Shown here in pieces: positions 58,837-64,000 of a stretch of 64,000 bases of DNA. Every line of letters begins with the position of its first letter. The first letter of the stretch is position 1. A program made the translations under genes and the position numbers. The notes below the pieces were generated by a model. The model searched no databases. It was given only the letters and a program-made list of their open reading frames with translations, and had not been told where the DNA came from. The stretch is from NCBI GenBank assembly GCA_045531235.1, contig JAZSDQ010000098.1, forward strand, positions 24,638 to 88,637. The letters are read 5' to 3'. This stretch comes from RGIG5579 sp045531235 (GTDB lineage: Bacteria > Bacillota > Clostridia > Oscillospirales > SIG627).

Positions 58837-61800
58837 TTATTTTACAACTTTTACGGAAACGCTGACCTTTTCTCCGTTGATATCCCATTCCTTCGCCGTT
58901 TCGGACAAGGTGGGAACAATGGAAAGCGCCAAGGTATCCGTTAAAATTTCATTTTCATTTGCCTTTGCAAGATCAAAGAGCTTATCGTTGCCGGAAAGGC
59001 CGATCTCAATGCGGTCGGTTACGTTGAAGTCTGCTTCTTTTCTCATAGTCTGGACTTTGGAGATGATCTCACGGACAAAGCCTTCGGTAATGAGTTCTTC
59101 CGTCAAGCAGGTATCCAGCACTACGGCAAGATCACCGTCGGTTACGGCAAAGAAGCCATCCTTCTGCTCGTTCTGAATGATAAGATCCTCTTTTTCCAAA
59201 ACCACTCTGCCGGAAGGCAGGGCAAGGGCAAGCGTTCCGTCTTCCGTCAATTCTTTCATAGCGGCGGAACCGTCAAGAGCTGCAAGAGCTGCTTTCAATT
59301 CCCCGAGAACCTTGCCGAATTTGGGTCCACAGGTCTTCAGCTGAGGCTTGAAAGAGTAGGAAATGTATTCGCTGACATCGTCGCAGAATTCCACTGCCTT
59401 GATGTTCAGTTCTTCACGAACAATGGCACGGCACTCCTCGGAGAAGTCGCTGACGCCCTGAACGAACATCTTCGCCAAGGGCTGACGGTTCTTTCTCTGG
59501 CTGCCTGCTCTTGCGGCACGGCCGGAAACCACCACGCGGAGAACCTCTTCCATCTCTGCTTCCAGTTCGGGGAGAATATAATCCTCATTAACCACGGGGA
59601 AGTCGCAAAGATGAACGGATTCGGGCGCCGAAGCATCTACGGAGCATACCAGATTGCGGTAGATATCCTCTGCCATAAAGGGGATCATGGGTGCTGCAGT
59701 CTTTGCCACCGTTACAAGGGCGGTGTAAAGGGTCATGTAAGCGTTTACCTTATCCTGAGGCATACCGCTGACCCAATAGCGCTCTCTGCCGCGGCGAACG
59801 TACCAGTTGGAAAGATCGTCCACGAACTTCTGCAATTCTCTGCAGGCTTCGGGAATGCGGTAGTTCTCCAGATTTTCGTCTACGCTCTTTACCATAGAAT
59901 GGAGGCGGCTCAAGAGCCAACGGTCCATGACGGAAAGGCTGTCGTAATCAAGAGAGTACTTGGTAGGATCAAAATTATCAATGTTGGCGTAAAGCACGTA
60001 GAACGCATAAGTGTTCCAAAGGGTGCCCATAAACTTTCTCTGTCCCTCTACCACCGCCTTACCGTGGAAACGGTTGGGCAGCCAGGGTGCGGAGTTGGTG
60101 TAGAAATACCAACGAATGGCATCGGCACCGTATTTTTCCAGAGCATCAAAGGGATCTACGGCGTTGCCCTTAGACTTACTCATTTTCTGACCGTTTTCAT
60201 CCTGCACGTGGCCGAGAACGATAACGTTCTTATAGGGAGCCTTGTCAAAGATCAGGGTGGAAATGGCGAGAAGCGAATAGAACCAACCACGGGTCTGGTC
60301 CACGGCTTCGGAAATAAAGTCTGCAGGGAACTGAGCTTCAAAAAGCTCCTTGTTTTCAAAGGGATAATGGTGCTGAGCGAAAGGCATGGCACCGGAGTCA
60401 AACCAGCAGTCGATCACTTCGGGTACACGGTGCATTTCCTTGCCGCAATGGGGACAAGGAATGGTCACGGCATCAATATAAGGACGGTGCAGTTCGATTT
60501 CCTCGGGGCAGTTGTTGCTCAGCTCTTTCAGCTCTGCAATGGAACCGATGGAGTGGCGGTGACCGCACTCACATTCCCAGATGTTCAGAGGCGTACCCCA
60601 ATAACGGTTTCTGGAAATACCCCAGTCTTGTACGTTCTCCAACCAGTCGCCGAATCTTCCCTTACCGATGGATTCGGGGATCCAGTTGATGGTGTTATTG
60701 TTTGCAATGAGGCGGTCGCGCACGTCGGTCATGCGAATAAACCAGCTCTCTCTTGCATAATAGATCAAGGGAGTATCACATCTCCAGCAGAAAGGATAAT
60801 CGTGCTCAAACTTGGGAGCATCGAAAAGAAGTCCTCTTGCGGAGAGATCTTTGAGCACTTCAGGATCGGCATCTTTTACGAACATACCGCCGAAGGGGGT
60901 ATTGTCGGTCATACAGCCTTTGCCGTCAACCAGCTGAACGAAAGGAAGATCATATTTTCTGCCGACGCGGGCGTCGTCTTCACCGAAGGCGGGAGCGATA
61001 TGTACGATACCCGTACCGTCGCTCATGGTAACGTATCCGTCGCAAACGATGTAGTGGCCTTTTTTCGACTGCTTTGCCGCAAGATCGGCTGCCACCTGAT
61101 AAAGGGGCTCGTATTCCTTGCCCTCAAGCTGACTTCCCTCGTACTTCTCCAGAACTTCAAATGCTGCCTTGCCGTCTTCTGCCAAAGGAGCGAGAACGGA
61201 TTCTGCAAGCTTTGCGGCGATGTAATAGGTTCTGCCGTCTGCCGCCTTTACCTTCAGATATTCTTCTTCAGGGTTCATACAAAGGGCAACGTTGGAAGGA
61301 AGAGTCCAGGGGGTGGTGGTCCATGCCAGAAAATATGCATCCTCGCCTACCACCTTAAAACGTACTACGGCACTCTTTTCTTTTACGGACTTATATCCCT
61401 GCGCTACCTCGTGAGAGGAAAGAGGGGTGCCGCAACGGGGGCAATAAGGAACGATCTTGAATCCCTTGTAAAGAAGACCCTTTTCATAGATCTCTTTCAG
61501 CGCCCACCACTCAGATTCGATAAAGTCATTGTGATAGGTAACGTAAGGATCATCCATATCTGCCCAGAAGCCAACGGTGCCGGAGAAATCCTCCCACATT
61601 CCCTTGTACTTCCAAACGCTTTCCTTACATTTCTGAATGAAGGGATCCAGACCGTAGTGTTCGATCTGCTCCTTGCCCTCAAGACCGAGAAGCTTTCCCA
61701 CTTCCAGCACTACGGGAAGGCCGTGAGTATCCCAGCCTGCCTTACGGGGAACCATATAACCCTTCATGGTGCGGTAACGGGGGATCATATCTTTGATCAC

Positions 61801-61989
61801 TCGGGTCAAAACGTGACCGATGTGAGGCTTACCGTTTGCCGTAGGAGGACCGTCGTAAAATACGTAAGGCTCTCCCTCTTTTTTTGTTTCGATGCTCTTC
61901 TCGAAAATCTTATTTTCTTTCCAGAATTCTTCCACCTTTTTTTCACGGGCGACAAAATTCATATCGGTATCGACTTTCTTGTAAACCAT
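58837..61989 (-). CDS. ileS: Isoleucyl-tRNA synthetase, IleS2 (eukaryote-like) type
   Basis: This 1050-residue class I synthetase starts at ATG 61989 with AAGGAGG upstream (MVYKKVDTDMNF). An open frame extends upstream to 62055 but lies in the T-box. The HIGH motif is PPTANGKPHIGHVL (55-59 for PHIGH) and the KMSKS motif is near 602. The CP1 editing domain has TTPWTLPSN. Zinc cysteines occur near CPRCGTP and CECGHRH. The length and sequence fit the type 2 lineage, often less sensitive to mupirocin. Monocistronic and T-box controlled. Confidence 0.96.
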   Translation of the reverse strand: MVYKKVDTDMNFVAREKKVEEFWKENKIFEKSIETKKEGEPYVFYDGPPTANGKPHIGHVLTRVIKDMIPRYRTMKGYMVPRKAGWDTHGLPVVLEVGKLLGLEGKEQIEHYGLDPFIQKCKESVWKYKGMWEDFSGTVGFWADMDDPYVTYHNDFIESEWWALKEIYEKGLLYKGFKIVPYCPRCGTPLSSHEVAQGYKSVKEKSAVVRFKVVGEDAYFLAWTTTPWTLPSNVALCMNPEEEYLKVKAADGRTYYIAAKLAESVLAPLAEDGKAAFEVLEKYEGSQLEGKEYEPLYQVAADLAAKQSKKGHYIVCDGYVTMSDGTGIVHIAPAFGEDDARVGRKYDLPFVQLVDGKGCMTDNTPFGGMFVKDADPEVLKDLSARGLLFDAPKFEHDYPFCWRCDTPLIYYARESWFIRMTDVRDRLIANNNTINWIPESIGKGRFGDWLENVQDWGISRNRYWGTPLNIWECECGHRHSIGSIAELKELSNNCPEEIELHRPYIDAVTIPCPHCGKEMHRVPEVIDCWFDSGAMPFAQHHYPFENKELFEAQFPADFISEAVDQTRGWFYSLLAISTLIFDKAPYKNVIVLGHVQDENGQKMSKSKGNAVDPFDALEKYGADAIRWYFYTNSAPWLPNRFHGKAVVEGQRKFMGTLWNTYAFYVLYANIDNFDPTKYSLDYDSLSVMDRWLLSRLHSMVKSVDENLENYRIPEACRELQKFVDDLSNWYVRRGRERYWVSGMPQDKVNAYMTLYTALVTVAKTAAPMIPFMAEDIYRNLVCSVDASAPESVHLCDFPVVNEDYILPELEAEMEEVLRVVVSGRAARAGSQRKNRQPLAKMFVQGVSDFSEECRAIVREELNIKAVEFCDDVSEYISYSFKPQLKTCGPKFGKVLGELKAALAALDGSAAMKELTEDGTLALALPSGRVVLEKEDLIIQNEQKDGFFAVTDGDLAVVLDTCLTEELITEGFVREIISKVQTMRKEADFNVTDRIEIGLSGNDKLFDLAKANENEILTDTLALSIVPTLSETAKEWDINGEKVSVSVKVVK

Positions 61990-61999
61990 AGAAACCTCC

Positions 62000-62232
62000 T
62001 TACAATTTTCATAAAAAAAGGACTTCATCACAAAGGACGAAGACCGCAAAACCACCTTTGATGAAGCGTACTGAAATACGCCCGTCCGTTAACGGGGACA
62101 CCGTCGGAGCCTACTTTTCTTCGGTCCGCTGCTCGGGAGTGATTTTCCTTTTATGAGTGCCGCGAAGCTTCCACCGCCCTTCGCTCGCTTGGTGCCTTGG
62201 CATAAAAGTACTCGTTCCGTCATTGCCTTTTC
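62000..62232 (-). promoter_or_regulatory. T-box leader of ileS
   Basis: The leader contains an AAGGTGGTTTTGCGG core, a variant of the T-box signature (plus-strand about 62043-62059). It is overlapped by the terminator arms CTTCATCAAAGG and CCTTTGTGATGAAG followed by seven T. An ATC triplet followed by A within AAAATCACTCCC (about 62133-62144) is a candidate isoleucine specifier. Uncharged tRNA-Ile should allow read-through into ileS. The T-box core is less canonical than that of thrS. Confidence 0.8.
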
Positions 62233-62238
62233 TAATGT

Positions 62239-62267
62239 AATTTATCATATATAAAAAGAAAAGTCAA
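62239..62267 (-). promoter_or_regulatory. ileS promoter
   Basis: TTGACT (62267-62262), 17-nt spacer, TAAATT (62244-62239) with extended TGA on the minus strand. Confidence 0.7.
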
Positions 62268-62297
62268 GGAAAAAGAACTTTTTTTCTCAGAATTACC

Positions 62298-62326
62298 TTG
62301 ACAAACCCTTTTTCCTTTGCTATAAT
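62298..62326 (+). promoter_or_regulatory. tRNA-Cys promoter
   Basis: Consensus TTGACA (62298-62303), 17-nt spacer, TATAAT (62321-62326), 20 nt before the tRNA 5' end. Confidence 0.92.
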
Positions 62327-62345
62327 AATTCCCGCAATTGAATAC

Positions 62346-62420
<75 letters not shown>

Positions 62421-62421
62421 G

Positions 62422-62456
62422 AAAAAACTCCTTGAGATTTCTCAAGGAGTTTTTTC
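62422..62456 (+). terminator. tRNA-Cys terminator
   Basis: ACTCCTTGAG / CTCAAGGAGT hairpin with ATTT loop and six T. Confidence 0.93.
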
Positions 62457-62457
62457 A

Positions 62458-62625
62458 ATGATGTTTGCCTTCGGCAAATGATGTCACTTCGTTAATGATG
62501 ACGGCTTCGCCTAATGATGTCGCTTCGCTAATGTTTTTGGCAAACATTGCATCATTGCGAATGAAATGAGCAACATCATATTTGCGAAGCAAATGCATCA
62601 TATCGCCATAGGCGATGCATCATTA
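62458..62625. repeat. Micro-palindrome cluster A (ATGATG / CATCAT flanked)
   Basis: Four units of 17-20 nt, each ATGATG plus a short palindrome around CTTCG (for example TTTGCCTTCGGCAAA), run left to right. In the right half, palindromes such as ATTTGCGAAGCAAAT and ATCGCCATAGGCGAT are each followed by GCATCAT, the reverse complement flank. The whole 168 nt can fold back on itself. No protein frame is supported. Confidence 0.8.
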
Positions 62626-62654
62626 TATCTTGCCCCTTTGCCGCTTTTATGCAA

Positions 62655-62690
62655 TAAAAATAAGCCGTGAATCTTCACGGCTTATTTTTT
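62655..62690 (-). terminator. Terminator of the ribbon-helix-helix gene
   Basis: AAGCCGTGAA / TTCACGGCTT hairpin with T-rich flank on the minus strand; the stem overlaps the stop codon. Confidence 0.85.
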
Positions 62691-62834
62691 GTCTTCAACT
62701 TCTTTTATGTGTTGTTTTAAAACAATATTTATATATTGCGAAAGGGAACGGTCATCGTATTCTGCTTTTTCTTTTAATTTTGCTAAAATATCACTATCGA
62801 TAGTTATACTTATTTTTTCTTTTAGGGGTTTCAA
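62682..62834 (-). CDS. Small ribbon-helix-helix protein (TTG start)
   Basis: A 50-codon frame starts at TTG 62834 with AGAGGTGAT about 8 nt upstream and ends at TAA just inside a terminator hairpin. The product reads KEKISITIDSDILAKLKEKA followed by DDRSLSQYINIVLKQHIKE, the beta-strand plus two-helix pattern of CopG/Arc-type DNA-binding proteins. These are often antitoxins or plasmid-type repressors. No toxin gene is beside it. It is divergent to the zinc-ribbon membrane protein gene and could regulate that shared region. Confidence 0.7.
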   Translation of the reverse strand: MKPLKEKISITIDSDILAKLKEKAEYDDRSLSQYINIVLKQHIKEVEDKK

Positions 62835-62879
62835 AACAATCACCTCTTAGAGTATTATAAGATAAACTACTAATAAATA

Positions 62880-62908
62880 TTGACAAGTATGATAAAGTAG
62901 TATAAAAT
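62880..62908 (+). promoter_or_regulatory. Promoter of the zinc-ribbon membrane protein gene
   Basis: TTGACA (62880-62885), 17-nt spacer, TAAAAT (62903-62908). The flank is rich in GATAA and TATAA repeats. Confidence 0.75.
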
Positions 62909-62943
62909 AGGATAAGGTCAATAAATGTTTTGGAGGATAAATT

Positions 62944-63294
62944 ATGTTTTGTTCGAAATGTGGAAGCGAAATCAATAATGATGTTAAATTTTGCTCAATG
63001 TGCGGCAACTCTGTTTCGGTAAATGTTGCTGAAACAAGTAATCAGTCCAATAATACTATTCCTACTCATCACGAAATCCCAAAATGCAATTATTGTGGCA
63101 ACATTGCACCTTGGAAAGTGGGTCCTATATTAAGACCAATGGATTTTGTAATCGGAGTCGGTTTGTTACTGCTTGGGTTTATTCCGGGATTGGTTTATCT
63201 TGGTGTTGTAGCACTAATTCGTTCTAACGATAAAAATCGTGAAAAAATATGCACAAAATGCGGTGCAAGGAATATGTTCACAAATTTATATTAA
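62944..63294 (+). CDS. Zinc-ribbon membrane protein
   Basis: This 116-residue protein starts with a zinc ribbon, CSKCGSEINNDVKFCSMCG (Cys3, Cys6, Cys17, Cys20), has an Asn/Ser-rich linker, and then CNYCGN near 49. A hydrophobic segment lies at about 67-92 (FVIGVGLLLLGFIPGLVYLGVVAL), and a last CTKCGAR near 104 pairs with CNYCG. Such proteins are common accessory genes without known function. TTTTGGAGGA lies ideally before the ATG. Confidence 0.85.
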   Translation: MFCSKCGSEINNDVKFCSMCGNSVSVNVAETSNQSNNTIPTHHEIPKCNYCGNIAPWKVGPILRPMDFVIGVGLLLLGFIPGLVYLGVVALIRSNDKNREKICTKCGARNMFTNLY

Positions 63295-63334
63295 ATCCTC
63301 GGTTTTCACCCATTTCTTTTTCAGACATGAATGA

Positions 63335-63374
63335 CAAACAAAAGAGCACTGCGAGAGCAGTGCTCTTTTGTTTG
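63335..63374. terminator. Strong terminator after the zinc-ribbon membrane protein gene
   Basis: An 18-bp perfect stem with GAGA loop, CAAACAAAAGAGCACTGC paired with its complement at 63357-63374; the right arm is T-rich. It lies 40 nt after the stop codon. Confidence 0.85.
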
Positions 63375-63378
63375 GAAA

Positions 63379-63545
63379 TGAAGCGCGCTGACGCGCATGA
63401 AAAATGAAGCAGGGCTTCGCCCTATGAAGCGAGCCTTCGGCTCACGGAGAAGTAACATCGCGCTTCGCTTCACGCGAGCGCAGCGAGTGCTTCGTGGAAG
63501 CCGCAAGGCTTCTGCTTCATATTCGCGGAGCGACTGCTTCATTTC
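63379..63545. repeat. Micro-palindrome cluster B (ATGAAGC / GCTTCAT flanked)
   Basis: The same architecture as cluster A with a different flank: ATGAAGC precedes palindromes such as AGGGCTTCGCCCT and GAGCCTTCGGCTC in the left half. GCTTCAT follows palindromes in the right half. The centre holds a larger GCGCTTCGCT / AGCGCAGCGAG type fold. No protein frame is supported. Confidence 0.8.
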
Positions 63546-63548
63546 TTA

Positions 63549-63577
63549 TTGAAATCCACCGCAAAGTGTTCTATAAT
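63549..63577 (+). promoter_or_regulatory. Promoter of the frameshifted lipoprotein gene
   Basis: TTGAAA (63549-63554), 17-nt spacer, TATAAT (63572-63577). An inverted CCACCGC / GCGGTGG pair spans the promoter and the ribosome site. Confidence 0.75.
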
Positions 63578-63600
63578 AAACTCAGAAAGGCGGTGGAGAT

Positions 63601-64000
63601 ATGAAAAAGATATTTGCATTATTTGTCAGCCTGCTTCTAATTTTCTGTTTCTCCTCTTGGCTAATATAAAAAAAGATTTGGAGTTTTCACAGGATCGGGC
63701 TAATGTTCAATCTATAGAAATATTTAATCCCGAGAAATCGTATTACGAGGGAGACGTTCACGCTTTTCTTGAAGAAAATGAGCCAATTGTGATTTTAGAA
63801 CCCGAGCAACACTCGAACTTTTTAGATGCTCTCTGCACCCTCGATTTTGAGAAAGAAGTAGTCTTTTTCCCAATTCCCATGGATGGTGGATGCGATTATG
63901 ACGGATATATTATAGCCGTAGTGTATTCGGACAGCGGTTATGATATTATTGCCGAGCGCGGTTTATATTCATATGCCGTCGGACGTGATGGCCAGGGGCA
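63601..64000 (+). pseudogene. Lipoprotein gene with one-base frameshift (cut by window edge)
   Basis: From ATG 63601 (GGTGGAG upstream) the frame encodes a lipoprotein signal, MKKIFALFVSLLLIFCFSS, then reads WLI and stops at 63667. In the frame beginning GCTAAT at 63660, an open sequence continues to the window end: ANIKKDLEFSQDRANVQSIE and on, with DGYIIAVVYSDSGYDII. Restoring one base after TCTTG would give FSSC-ANIKKD, a proper lipobox. So the gene is a recent pseudogene or carries a sequence error. Downstream family unknown. Confidence 0.75.

Noticed and set aside
59611..62061. 816-codon plus-strand open frame antisense to ileS
   Set aside because: It is a shadow of ileS, without promoter, ribosome site or recognisable domain.
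62458..62625. CRISPR array
   Set aside because: Units are 17-20 nt with no spacers of constant length, the right half is inverted, and no cas genes are present.

Overview
The window reads as a chromosomal stretch of a spore-forming, anaerobic member of the Clostridia (Firmicutes), probably an uncultured gut-type lineage. The evidence is a spoIIAA-spoIIAB-sigF operon, T-box leaders on thrS and ileS, a CIRCE operator on groES-groEL, acetate kinase, a sodium-pump decarboxylase beta/gamma pair, class B and class D-like sortases, an LCP protein, and many textbook TTGACA-N17-TATAAT promoters with AGGAGG ribosome sites. The genus cannot be named from sequence alone. Coding density is high and most units are separated by clear intrinsic terminators.

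Layout. 1-8 kb: a ceramidase-like protein (cut by the left edge), gdhA, T-box-controlled thrS (short form without TGS domain), uppP, and HrcA/CIRCE-type groESL. 8-20 kb (minus strand): a TtcA-like tRNA thiolase and a YfhO membrane protein, preceded by a ten-gene surface operon: NahK-like sugar kinase, Wzz-like protein, tyrosine kinase with a Tyr-rich tail, PHP phosphatase, sortase substrate, sortase, membrane protein, gamma-carbonic anhydrase, RlmA-like methylase and an LCP protein. 20-30 kb: pfkA, a degenerate histidine-kinase-like protein, lon-engB, an XPD-type helicase, srtB, a Dabb protein, a SigH-like sigma factor, a tRNA-like RNA element and a zinc-ribbon gene. 30-36 kb: three tandem paralogous solute-binding lipoproteins, each with its own promoter and terminator, then dut. 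36-41 kb: a leucine-rich-repeat lipoprotein, a small conserved protein, an amidohydrolase, an AEC carrier and an MFS carrier.

41-50 kb holds a complete nine-gene aromatic amino acid operon (aminotransferase, pheA, aroB, aroC, aroE-aroK fusion, aroQ, aroA, tyrA, aroF), mostly joined by 4-nt overlaps. Together these genes run from PEP plus erythrose-4-phosphate to Phe and Tyr. The operon is preceded by a promoter, a 22-codon leader peptide packed with Phe and Tyr codons, and an intrinsic terminator: a ribosome-mediated attenuator. 50-58 kb: the spoIIA operon, exonuclease III, an unknown membrane protein, ackA, and a divergent XRE repressor-ImmA protease / DNA polymerase IV module whose two promoters carry repeated ACGAA/TTCGT half-sites. 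57-62 kb: oadG-oadB and T-box-controlled ileS.

62.3-64 kb is more AT-rich and accessory in character: tRNA-Cys, two clusters of micro-palindromes, a small ribbon-helix-helix gene with a TTG start, a zinc-ribbon membrane protein, and a lipoprotein gene broken by a one-base frameshift at its lipobox.

The strongest leads are the Phe/Tyr attenuator, the protease-linked Pol IV divergon, the tRNA-like element before the zinc-ribbon gene, the triplicated orphan binding proteins, and the micro-palindrome clusters.
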